From the NCBI GenBank assembly GCA_016630955.3, contig CM049995.1:248001-312000 (forward strand): DNA of 64,000 nt, given 5' to 3'. The DNA comes from Didymella arachidicola. Taxonomy: Eukaryota > Ascomycota > Dothideomycetes > Pleosporales > Didymellaceae. The first letter of the stretch is position 1; every line of letters starts with the position of its first letter. Shown piece after piece: positions 18,029-28,137 of this stretch. Under the pieces are notes generated by a model. The model did not search any database, was not told the DNA's origin, and worked only from the letters and a program-made list of their open reading frames with translations. The translations under genes were made by a program, and so were the position numbers.

Positions 18029-19569
18029 GGGAACAGTATTGCATGCGAGGCACTATCCTGTCCTCTATGGATTCGCTATCAATTACGTCTGCAAGATGAT
18101 TATAGCTTCAGTAGGCTTGCAGTACCAGGTGAATATCGAGTCAGAGGCTTTGGCGGACTGTTCGGTACATTTCCTTCGCGAATATCCAATCGTTCACAGC
18201 TTCCTGATAGCAAAACTCCAGCACCCAGCAATCGAGCTGAATATTGCGCAGACTAAGTGTCATGTCTACTGAAAGTGCCCTCCTCTTCACAAATATCCCA
18301 AGCAAGTGCATAGCTGCCTGTAGATGAGATGTTAGACGACATAATCATGATCAGAGTACACCAGACCCATGCTCATGGCAACAACCCCGACTAGGTAGTA
18401 TGCAATCCTTGCAGAAGCGTCGTGCAGGCATCGGAAGTATGAGTCTAGAGTATAGTAAAGGGGCATTGCGCATGGATAGCCTGTCATCTAAAGTCTTTCT
18501 GCCTTGAGCGCAGCTACATGCTTGAATTATTGATATATTCCCACGCAATGCATGACGCGAAGAGCTCCCGTGTACCGTTGTGATCAGAGGTCAATTTAGA
18601 CGTTACATGTCTACATAATGACTCAGCTGCGGCGGCCTGGCAACACTCCATATTCCATGACTGCCAAATCAGCGAGCCAGACAGAGTGCGTCGTTGTAAA
18701 GTCAGTCTCTTCGTAGCCTGCAATCTGCAGCATTACGGATCCTTTCAAACGGTCCTCAACAGCTGTAGTAGCCAAAAATTACCAGAAGTAGGAATCAAGG
18801 TCTCTGGGGACAATCAGAATCCTGTCTTGCAAAGCTTCGAGGCCGAGTCCATTCCTCAAGCCGGTTGACAGTTCTCTGACAACAAGGCATACCAACAGGA
18901 AGACCCCTGATACTTTGTCGACGATTGAGGTATATGGCACACCTTATTTGTTGCTGCCTGTGAGCACGCACGTCCATGGTTATGTGGCTGGCGTTGTGGA
19001 GTTTCTGGCGTCGCGCTTGCACGACGTCATTTCGACGTTCCAGACACGCCGACATCAATGGACACGCTGCCAGCGAGTCAACCACGCAATTTTCAGCCTT
19101 ACAAACGCATTTCGGCAAACCTTAAACTCACTATCGTCGCAGCTTTACCAACAAGGCGCACCTGATGATTCGCTCGCTTCCAGGGCCATCCGAAGAAGCC
19201 GAATATGCAGCGTGCTCTTTTCGTCGACGTCAGATCTACCTGTGCGCTAGCGTCGATCGCGCCGAGCCGCACCGTCATCGACTTTGCGATGGCTGCAGGT
19301 GACGCTGATTTCCGACATAGTCATCGCGCAATTGAGGGAAAGACGCGACGGGCTAAGCTTTTTGAGCCCCAGAGTGCTTGCTAAAGGTCTTGGTCGTCTT
19401 GTTTTCAGCCCTAGCTGGGCGAGGCTTGGGAGTCCGTGGAACCCGATGCGATGCGAGCTGACGCTCGGTCTGGAAGTAGTATGATGTCAGTATTTGGCGG
19501 CTTTGTTAAAGGTGAGCGTGTGCGACCTTGGTGAGCGTGCAGTCAATTATTCGAAATTGTCTGACAAGC
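18029..19569. other. Gene-free stretch downstream of the HET gene
   Basis: No frame here resembles a protein or has domain motifs, and no terminal repeats or tRNA-like structures were seen. The last few hundred bases must include the promoter and 5' leader of the MFS gene at 19570. Confidence 0.5.
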
Positions 19570-21401
19570 ATGGTGGCCGATCTCATTCGCGACTCGCCGT
19601 TCGGGCACATTGTGCGCCTTGTCACGCGCAACAAGTGCTTCCAGTACCCAGAAGAGAAGGACCCTGAGCTGTGGAAGAAATATGTCAACAAAGAGAAGTC
19701 GGGCTATGTCGCGCATCACGGCAACACTTCACCGTCCGACGAAGAGGTCGAGGAGCTCCAGCAGGCGCGCGGAGTGAGGGATCGCGAAGGCTCAGAGAGT
19801 TCTAGCACAGAAGTCGGCGATGAGTACAACTACGCAAGCGGAGCCAGGATCGACCAGGAGAAAGGACAGGACAAGCATGTCATCGACTGGGACGGGCCAG
19901 ATGATCCACAGGTATGCATGTTGGACTCTCGAAGATAACAACAATACTGATCTGAGACAGAACCCACGTAATTGGAGTCGCGCAAAGCGATTCTTCGTCA
20001 CCTTCGAGATCTGCTTCCTCACTTTCTCTGTGTACATTGGTTCTGCCATCTACACCCCTGGCCTCATGGACGTCATGGCTGACTTCGGCGTCGCCCAAGT
20101 CCCTGCGACTCTTGGCCTTACTCTCTACGTCGCTGGCTACGGACTGGGTCCCATCATTTGGTCGCCGCTTAGTGAGATCCCGCAGATCGGTCGCCTGTGG
20201 GTGTACATCGGTACGCTTTTCATATTCTGCTGCTTCCAGCTGCCCACCATCTACTCGGTCAACTTTGGCATGCTGCTCGCCTTCCGTTTTCTGACAGGCT
20301 TCTTCGGCTCTCCCGCGTTGGCCACCGGAGGCGCTACGATTGCCGACATGTACCGTCCCCAGAAGCAGGCTTACGGACTCGCCGTCTGGGGCATCGGAGC
20401 TGTGTGCGGTCCTGTGCTCGGTCCTCTCATCGGCGGTTTTGCCGTTGAGTCTGGCGGTTCCGGCATCCTGAAAGGCTGGAAATGGACGATCTGGGAGCTG
20501 CTCTGGCTCTCCTCGTTCTGCTTCATCTTTCTGTTCTTCTTCTTGCCCGAGACCAGCTCGACCAACATTTTGTACCGCCGCACCAAGCGACTCCGCAAGC
20601 TCACTGGAAACGATAAGCTGACCTGCGAACCGGAGATGATGTCTGCAGAGATGGGTCCTAAGGATGTTGTCCAGATGTCGCTCCTCAAGCCCATCACTCT
20701 CAACTTTCAAGAGCCCATCGTCTTCCTCCTGAATTTGTACATCGCGCTGATCTACGGCCTTCTGTACATCTGGTTCGAGTCTTTCCCGCTGGTCTTCAGT
20801 GAGCTCTACGGATTCAGTCTCGGTCTGGAGGGAGTCGCCTTCCTCGGCATCCTAGTTGGTTCCCTAATAGCAGCCGGCATCCTGTTCTCGTGGTTGTATC
20901 TCTACCAAGAGAAGCAGTTCGACGAGAACGGCAACATCGCCCCTGAAAAGCGTCTGATTCCCGCCATGGTTGGATGCTGGGGCGTTCCCATCTGCCTGTT
21001 TTGGTTCGGCTGGGCGTCGCGTTCGGACGTGCACTGGATCGTTCCTGTAAGCCGCTTTCCTCTGACCTTTAATTCGTCTCTTTTCTAACCCTGCACAGAT
21101 CGTCGGTACATCCTTTTTCGGCATGGCAGCCTTTTCACTCTTCAACGCCGTGCTGCCGTACCTCAGCGACGCGTACCCGGACAATGTCGCCAGTGTGCTT
21201 GCTGGTAATGATCTCATGCGTAGCTCCTTTGGTGCCGGGTTCCCGTTGTTTGCCAGCGCCATGTATAAGCGTCTCGGCATCAACTGGGCGTCTAGCCTGT
21301 TGGGCTTCTTGGGTATTGCGTTCATTCCGATTCCGTTCTTGCTGTACAAGTTCGGCAAGCAGATCAGGCATAAGAGCAAGAATGCCAGGAAGGATATCTA
21401 G
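19570..21401 (+). CDS. MFS transporter, DHA1 drug:proton antiporter family
   Basis: Three exons (19570-19911, 19961-21046, 21099-21401) give 576 residues; the introns of 49 and 52 nt have GT-AG ends. The N terminus (MVADLIRDSPFGHIVRLVT) and the motif DPQNPRNW before the first membrane span are typical of fungal DHA1 proteins related to multidrug or polyamine exporters. About twelve hydrophobic spans follow in two sets of six, with GYGLGPIIWSPLSEI in TM2/loop 2-3 and the antiporter-like motif GAVCGPVLGPLIGG in TM5. It should sit in the plasma membrane and export small molecules; the substrate cannot be told. The acidic cytoplasmic N-terminal region (about 110 residues) is usual for the family. 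I placed the start at the first ATG; no earlier in-frame ATG exists. Confidence 0.9.
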
Positions 21402-22697
21402 GTAGAGGATGAGTTTTGGTTGTACTGCGTTCAAGCGTACTTAGCGTAATATCTAATAGACTGTACAGTAATGACATGATTGAATTGAGCTGTTTCAACT
21501 TTGATTTGTTGTTGTGTAGTTAATAGATGTTGTTGTAAGGACACACCCTGTGTGTCACTCCGCCGTCTCTTGGTGTGCTCTGAAGGTGGGAAATACTAAG
21601 TCTTGCATGCCACAGGAGTCATGTAGATAGCGATGGAGTTCGTGTGTCGCACCAAGTGCATGTCAATGACGTACCTTCCCACGCCTAGAGCTGATGTCAA
21701 CAATACGGAGCCCCTGCTGCGCGTTTGGTCGTCCGACTTTAGAGCAATTTTTTAATGCCAGTCATGCTAGACACAGCAGGAAATCATATTACGGTTGTTC
21801 AACGGTGGTTGAGCGTTGTGGGGGTGCACACGATTTTTGTGCTGTTCTTGTGTGGTATGCTCGATATAGAGAACCGCAGAACCACCTAGACTGACCCTCA
21901 AAACCAATAACGCCCTACCTTGGAACCTTGTGTCTGAACCACCAACAGCTAGCGACGTCTAGACTTTGATATCTTGTTCCGCTAAAGGATCAGACACGGC
22001 ATATACCACCTTACCTCATCTGTTGCCATGCCGTGGGCGGTGTGCAGCGAGACTCTAACAGCCTAGTCCAACGAATTCAACTACATCTCACGCTCAGCCA
22101 ATGCCTTGACAAGGCGACATTCAGACGTTTGCACAGCTCAAAGCGCTATCTAAGACCTAGGGTCATGCCAATCCATGAGCCAGGTTCGAGGCTTGAATAG
22201 GCCCGATTCCAGACGTCAGCTACCGGTAAGGCAGAGACAGCTGGCCGGGCCCACGGGGGTGTCCTGCACGACGACGATGCATGAGGGCGATGAGTTGAGG
22301 CAGGGTGCAGATTGGGACTGCATTGTGACTGGCAGGCTGAGGTCAGAGGGCTGCTCAGGGGAAGTCGCGATCATCTCCGCAAGATACGTGTTTGCATAGG
22401 AATGGATGTGATAGGGGTGAACTTGGGTAAAGTCAACAGAGGTTGAACAGACATCCCTGGGGAGATCAGAGACCCTGGGCTGCGTTCGGTGCGGTGCAGG
22501 GACAGGTCGCGGAGGAGAGGCGGCTAGCGTGGGTTGTCATTCGCCACAGCTGCCCAAACAGCAGAAGCAAGTCGACGGCAGGGAAGGTGCTGCGTCTTGA
22601 TTAATGAGGTGAAGCAGTCTGGCTCCCGGTGAGGCTACGTGTGTCTACCTTCAGCTACATCCATCTACCTTGCGGTGAAGCTACATGCATCTCCCCA
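21402..22697. other. Gene-free stretch between MFS gene and SSK2
   Basis: No coding potential, repeats or RNA genes were recognised. It holds the 3' end of the MFS transcript and the promoter of SSK2. Confidence 0.5.
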
Positions 22698-22761
22698 TTG
22701 ACATCTCGACATTGAAATGTTGACATCAAAATCTCGACATCGAAATCTTGACATCGAGATC
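22698..22761. repeat. 14-bp minisatellite upstream of SSK2
   Basis: After a partial 8-base unit there are four imperfect 14-bp units of the form TYGACATYRARATS (for example TCGACATCGAAATC at 22734-22747). The array ends 118 bases before the proposed SSK2 start codon and would lie in its 5' leader or core promoter. Confidence 0.8.
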
Positions 22762-22879
22762 CAAAACCGCTCATCAGACGCTTGAGACGGGCTGCTGCGC
22801 CACACTTCGATCGCGGCGTGCGATTCGCCGTGGTCATCGTCCAGCGTGCAGTCCGCGGAGCATCTGCCAGCTACAAAGA

Positions 22880-25800
22880 ATGGCCAGCCGCCGGGAGCGT
22901 TGCGCTGCCGCTCGCAACACCACCGCGCTGCTGCCCGCCCAGGTCACGATGAGCGAGGTCCCCGTCGCGGTCAACGCCCCCGCGGCGCCGGAGCGCATGA
23001 GCTCGAGCTCGACGGACAGCTCGACCGACTCGGACGATGTCCACTCTCGGCTTGGCAGCCTGGCCCTGGGCGTCGACATGGATGAGGAGCAGGGCGGCAG
23101 GTACAACTTTGCGCCGCCCGTGCTGCAGCCGCTGAGCAGCGCCGCCGACGAGGTGCCTCCGCTGCCGTACAGCTACAGCACGCAGAACGCCCAGGGCACG
23201 CGCAGCATCCGCATCGTGACCAACATGCCCGCCGAGCAGGCCACGGCCGCCGCCGCCGGGGGAGCCAGCAGCGCCAGCGCGTCGTCTGCACGCACGCCGC
23301 GGCCAGGCGCCGTGCGCACGCCGTCCAACGCCTACAACCCAGCGCGCCGCCCACAGCAGTTCTCGCTCAACAGCAACGGCGCCGCCAGCGCCAGCGCCGC
23401 GCACCGCAACCGCAACAGCTCGGCCACAGGCTCGCGGCGCAACCCCAACGCCGACTACCGCGCGCAGGAAAAGGCGTACGTGCAGCGCATCCGCCAGGAA
23501 AACGAGCAGGATGACTACGCCTTCGACCCGGCCCTGCGCACGCCCAGCCTGGGCTACAGCACCGACAGCGAGCCGGACGACGAGTCGCCGTCGACGGCCG
23601 AGTATGCCGAGAACGACCCCTACGACCAGGAGACGCTGCTGTACTACGGCAACGACGACATGCAGCCGTCCATCGAGGAGCTCAAGATTCCCGCGAACCG
23701 CGAGCGCCTCGAGTGGCACTCAATGCTGGCCAGCGTCCTCACCGGCGACGTCGTCAAGCAGGAGAAGAAGCGCCTGATCGGCAGCACCGAGCAGCAGGGC
23801 GACAGCACCCTCAAGGCCGAGATCTGGATGGGCATCCGCGCGCGGGTCTGCGGCCGCTCGCTGCAGGCCCAGCGCCGCATCGTCGACGACGCCCGCGGCA
23901 AGATCAAGGGCCTGCTCGAGAGCGTCATCTCCTTCGAGGTCGAGGGCGCCTCAGAGGCCGGCCAGACGCCCCAGCAGCAGGTCCAGGACGTCGTGCGTAA
24001 GATCGAGAAGATCGAGAGCGCCTACCCCACCCGCCAGGCCCTCGAGGCCGCCTACCCGCGCGCCGCCTCGGAGCCCTACCGCTCCGCCTGCGACGCCGTC
24101 ATTGCCTGGGACAACACCACGGTGCTCATCAACACCGAGATGGCCATCCTGAAGATGTGGGTCGGCAACGAGGAGCTCGACTTTGTCAAGACGCGCCCGC
24201 GCTCGTCGCAGGACCACCACCTCACCGACGAGTCGTCCTTCATCGACCGCATCCTCAAAGAGGACGGCCTGAAGTCGCTGCAGGGCGAGACCAACCTCCT
24301 CATTCCCCTCGAGAAGGTCATCCAGAAGGCCAAGAGCACCCTGATCACCAACGCCGAGAGCTTTGCCGAGCGCCACCTGCCGCCCTACATCGAGGAGCTG
24401 CTCACCCTAATCAACTTCCCCTCCCGTCTCCTCCAAGAAATCATCCGTGTCCGTCTGTCCTACGCGAAGAAGATCAAGGATCCGTCGCAGCAGGGCGTCA
24501 TGATGGCTGAGCAGATGATCGCCCAGTTCCAGATCCTGCTGCGCATGGCTGGCCAGGTCAAGGAGAGCTACATGGTCATCTCACGGCCGGAGCCCGGATG
24601 GGACCTGCCACCGTGCATTGAGGAAAACTTCGACAACGTCGTCCTGGACGCGCTGAAGTTCTACTTCAGGATGCTCAATTGGAAGCTGATGGCCAACAAG
24701 AACACCTTCAAGGAAGCCGAAATCCTCGAGCAGGAATGGGACTTCTGCAACAGGCTCGGCAGGCAACTCCAGGGCGGCGACGTCGAGACTGCCGAGCAGT
24801 TCAGTATCCTCACGTCCAAGTCGCTCACTCGCCTCAGCGCCCACTTCGAGCGCGAGCTGCAACGCCGCCCGGACGAGCTTACGGGTGCCGAGATGGAGAA
24901 GAGGTACAAGCAGATCCTGGATTCCGTCCGTGTCCGCCAACGTAAGCTGTTCCGTTTCTCCAGGATCCTGACGCAGAGGTTCGAGAACTGCACCGAGTAC
25001 AATATCAACCATATCGATCTTGACGAGGAGCAGTTGAGCGACCTCTACGAGTCGCTGATCGTCAACGGGCACTTCCTTGTTGAAACCACAGGCGGCAATA
25101 ACACAGGCGTATACATCATTGCATCGCCCACCTTGGAGAACCGCCCCAAGGATATCCAGTCTCTGCTCACTACCTGTTATCACGCGGAGGAAGGACCGGA
25201 AGACCCAACAAACCCATACGTTCTCATCATCAGGCCAGAGGACGCGCTCTACTGGTCAGGCAAGAAGGTGTCTGGCAACATCCACGAGCCACACCTCGAT
25301 CTGAAGCCTGGGCGGCTACGTCTGGTTGCAGATGGCTCTCAGCAGCGCCTTGCTAATGCCAATGCCTCGTTCCTGCAGGCCATCGGCATGGACCTGAACA
25401 CGCTCATCGACCAACGAGCCAACTTACCGCGCGTCAACTCCGAGTTGCAGAAAATCAAGAAGACCGCGTACAAGCTGTCCAACACCATCATGGACAGTGT
25501 CGAGATCGTGCGCAAGCAAACGGTTGGCCTCGACTGCCAAGACCTTATTCAGACCTGTTTCGCTTTCGCGACCGAGTTTGGTCAGCGTTCCGTGCTGTAC
25601 CTGGACTACAACCGTCGTGCCATGAACAACATCAAGCTGACCAGGCTGGCGCTGGACTGGGTCAGTTTCATCTGCGACGACTGTGTAGCGTCAGACCGCA
25701 AGACTTTCCGCTGGGCAGTCGTGGCGCTCGAGTTCGCTATGATGATGACTCGTGGGCAGAATATCCTGTCAATCAGCGATGACGAGTATACGAAACTCCG

Positions 25801-27084
25801 TGCCAAGGTCGCAGGGTGCATGTCTGTGCTGATTTCGCACTTCGACATCATGGGCGCCAGGTCTACCATCGCGGCACAAGCCGAGAGGCAACGCCTCAAT
25901 GCCATCGCCGGGAAGAGTCTGCTGGACCCGAAGAACTCCAAGGATGACGAGGAATCGATCGAGATGACGCAGGCGCAGTGGATGCAGCGGCTGGAAGAGA
26001 TCGACGCATTCAGGAAAGAAAAGGAAGCTGAACGCCAGGCCCTTGGCCGGGTGCTCGAAGACTCTAACGAGGCCGATCGCGCACTTACCTACCTTTCTTC
26101 ATCCGCGACCAACGTCACTCTTCGATGGCAGCAGGGTCAGTTTGTGGGTGGAGGTACGTTCGGGTCCGTCTATGCCGCTATGAACCTCGACTCTGGTCAT
26201 CTTATGGCCGTGAAGGAGATTCGCCTTCAGGATCCTCAGCTCATTCCTACCATCGTTGCTCAGATCAAGGACGAGATGGGCGTATTGCAGGTGCTCGATC
26301 ACCCCAACATTGTCTCGTACTACGGTATCGAACCGCACAGAGACAAGGTTTATATCTTCATGGAGTACTGCTCTGGTGGCTCGCTTGCTGGCCTACTCGA
26401 GCATGGTCGTATCGAAGACGAGACGGTCATCATGGTCTACGCACTGCAGATGTTGGAGGGGCTCGCATACCTCCACGATGCGAGGGTCGTCCACCGCGAC
26501 ATCAAGCCCGAAAGTGAGTGAAACAGTCCCGATGTGGTACTGTGCTAACATTTCCAGACATCCTCCTCGATCACAACGGAGTCATTAAATTCGTCGACTT
26601 CGGCGCCGCCAAAGTCATCGCCCGTCAGGGCAGAACTCTCGCCGTAGACAACGGCACTCGCCGCGGCCAGCAAGGCTCCATGACCGGCACCCCAATGTAC
26701 ATGTCCCCCGAAGTCATCAAGGGCGGTAGCACGGGCCGCCACGGCGCCGTCGACATCTGGTCGCTGGGTTGCGTGATCCTTGAAATGGCCACTGGCCGCC
26801 GCCCCTGGGCCAGCATGGACAACGAGTGGGCCATCATGTACCACATTGCGCAGGGCGACCCGCCGCAGCTTCCTACGCGCGATCAGTTGAGCGAGCAGGG
26901 GCTTGACTTCCTGATGAAGTGCTTCGACCGCGATCCGAACCGCCGTGCCAGCGCGGTCGAATTGCTCCAGCACGACTGGATCATGACGCTGCGCGCACAA
27001 CTCAGCCTCGAGCCACAGACGCCGAGTTCCGAGAATGGGAGCCAGAGTGGGAACAGTAGTAGGCAGAACTCCACCTACGGCTAG
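22880..27084 (+). CDS. SSK2: MAP kinase kinase kinase of the HOG pathway (Ssk2/Ssk22 type)
   Basis: Two exons (22880-26513, 26558-27084; intron 44 nt) encode about 1386 residues, the size of fungal Ssk2 proteins. The kinase domain at the C-terminal end (about 1080-1350) has the glycine loop GGGTFGSV, VAIB-type Lys in MAVKEIRL, catalytic loop HRDIKPEN (split by the intron), DFGAAK and the activation segment GTPMYMSPEV. The long N-terminal part is the regulatory region that in yeast is held inactive and opened by Ssk1. It phosphorylates the Pbs2-type MAPKK, which activates Hog1 in osmotic and other stress. The first 100 residues are low-complexity and Ser-rich. ATG 22880 is my choice; ATG 22949 (MSEVPVAV) is in frame and also possible. 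The first 1 kb is very GC-rich, which produces long meaningless frames on the other strand. Confidence 0.95.
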
Positions 27085-27702
27085 CCCTCTCTTCTCCAAC
27101 ACGCAGTAGCGGACCTGGCTGACAATGGCAGACGCAGGAGTTCCCCCGCGTTGCTTCTCCTTTGCGAGCCGCGCAGGCAGCCATAGGTCCTCAACCAAGA
27201 GTACGATTCTGCCGCTTTCCCCATTGCCCTGCTCAGATCAGGACGGCCCCTTTCTCCCAGTCTGTGGGACGAGCCGCCAAAACAGTTTCTCTGAACCCTA
27301 AAATTTGTACCTTTCCTTGTAATCATCACACCTGGCCCGCCTTTGTATGAACGAGACTTTTTCCTACAGTATACGTATACCCTTCATATGGGCGGCATAG
27401 TGGCGTTTTGCATAAGCGCCGGAGTTTCCTAGCGTCGAGAGAGGCGGTATATATTTTATACTGGCTTTGAGCCGCAACACAATTCGACATGCTCTACCAA
27501 GATTCTGAACAAGCTGCACCAGGGAGTCCTTTAGCTCGGTGGTTTAAGTCCGTCAAGTTGAAGTGAGTGTTCCTGTCCGGCTTCGCTTCGGCATGTGCAA
27601 ATTTTACGTCTCCACTGCATCACCACCTTGCTCACTTCTCACCAACTACTGAAAAGACTCAAGGCGACCGTCAGTCATCAAATTGTTCAATCACTGGAGC
27701 TC
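27085..27702. other. Gene-free stretch between SSK2 and the tRNA gene
   Basis: It contains the SSK2 3' untranslated region. At 27517-27545 a short stretch (CCTTTAGCTCGGTGG) resembles a tRNA D-arm/A box, but no matching T-arm or acceptor follows, so it is not called as a tRNA. Confidence 0.5.
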
Positions 27703-27860
27703 GGTGAGGTGGCCGAGTTGGTACGCAGCTTCTTAAACATTACTGTATTCATTCTCTGACGATACCAGGTTATGGCGCCAGGTTAAGGTCCCTCCTTAGC
27801 ATTGCTAGAAATAGCTTCCTGGTCACGAAAGTGGCGCGGGTTCGAGTCCCGTCCTCATCA
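27703..27860 (+). tRNA. tRNA-Leu (anticodon AAG) with two interruptions
   Basis: Acceptor strands GGTGAGG (27703-27709) and CCTCATC (27853-27859) pair over 7 bp with one G-T, discriminator A27860. The D-stem is GCC/GGC, the anticodon stem CCAGG (27778-27782) with CCTGG (27818-27822), the variable arm a CAC-GAAA-GTG hairpin, and the T-arm GCGGG-TTCGAGT-CCCGT. The anticodon loop reads TTAAGG then T, giving AAG at 27785-27787. An ordinary anticodon-loop intron of 28 nt (27789-27816) follows position 37, and its CCTTA can pair with TAAGG of the loop as tRNA endonuclease substrates do. In addition the D-loop is split by a 48-nt insert (27721-27768). Without both inserts the molecule is 82 nt, right for a long-variable-arm tRNA. 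Box A (27710-27721) and box B (27839-27849) match consensus. Confidence 0.88.
27721..27768 (+). other. 48-nt GT-AG insert in the tRNA D-loop (possible spliceosomal intron)
   Basis: The insert starts GTACGC, ends ACCAG and has CTCTGAC ending eight bases before its 3' end, the arrangement of donor, branch site and acceptor seen in the protein-gene introns of this window (44-60 nt). It falls between the two conserved D-loop G residues (G18 and G19). Because GGT occurs at both borders, the exact joint can slide by three bases. Removing it gives a standard D-loop. It does not show the bulge-helix-bulge layout of tRNA introns at an obvious position. Confidence 0.7.
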
Positions 27861-27895
27861 GCATTCGTTCGACGGTTGTCGAGCACTCCAGGATA

Positions 27896-27902
27896 TTTTT
27901 TT
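27896..27902 (+). terminator. RNA polymerase III terminator (T7)
   Basis: A run of seven T residues lies 35 bases after the last base of the tRNA. This is the first run of at least five T after the gene and fits a Pol III terminator on the coding strand. Confidence 0.75.
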
Positions 27903-27903
27903 C

Positions 27904-27960
27904 GTGGGTAGTGGGTAGTGGGTAGTGGGTAGGTTGGTGGTGGTGGTGGTGGTGGTGGTG
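27904..27960. repeat. GTGGGTA x4 and GGT-repeat microsatellite
   Basis: Four tandem GTGGGTA units (27904-27931) are followed by about eight GGT units (27936-27960). The first array contributes four GGG runs at short spacing, a G-quadruplex-capable pattern on the plus strand, directly behind the Pol III terminator. Confidence 0.85.
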
Positions 27961-28137
27961 AATGGGACGACACACTACCAACGCCCTGTTTTTGCTCAGC
28001 CTGATAGTAATGAACCCCATCGATTCTTCGGCCTGGAGCCTATATACCCAGCCACATGCTGACGCCTTGGAGCTTACACTTCGTGTGGGTGCCATGCACT
28101 TCCACGCTTCCTCCCGTTCGTTGTTGCTTGATCATCC

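Noticed and set aside
19880..20710. Minus-strand frame of 276 codons opposite the MFS gene
   Set aside because: It mirrors the codon pattern of the transporter, has no membrane spans or motifs and starts without a good context.
22871..23719. Long open frame on the minus strand (282 codons) opposite SSK2
   Set aside because: The region is very GC-rich, which removes stop codons by chance. The product is low-complexity (Ala, Arg, Gly, Val) and has no domain; the plus strand is a clear SSK2 gene.
27517..27545. tRNA-like start (CCTTTAGCTCGGTGG) before the tRNA-Leu
   Set aside because: It resembles a box A, but no T-arm, box B or matching acceptor strand follows at a plausible distance.
27904..27960. 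Telomere-like or CRISPR-like repeat
   Set aside because: The units are 7 and 3 bases without unique spacers; it is a simple microsatellite, and the window is eukaryotic.
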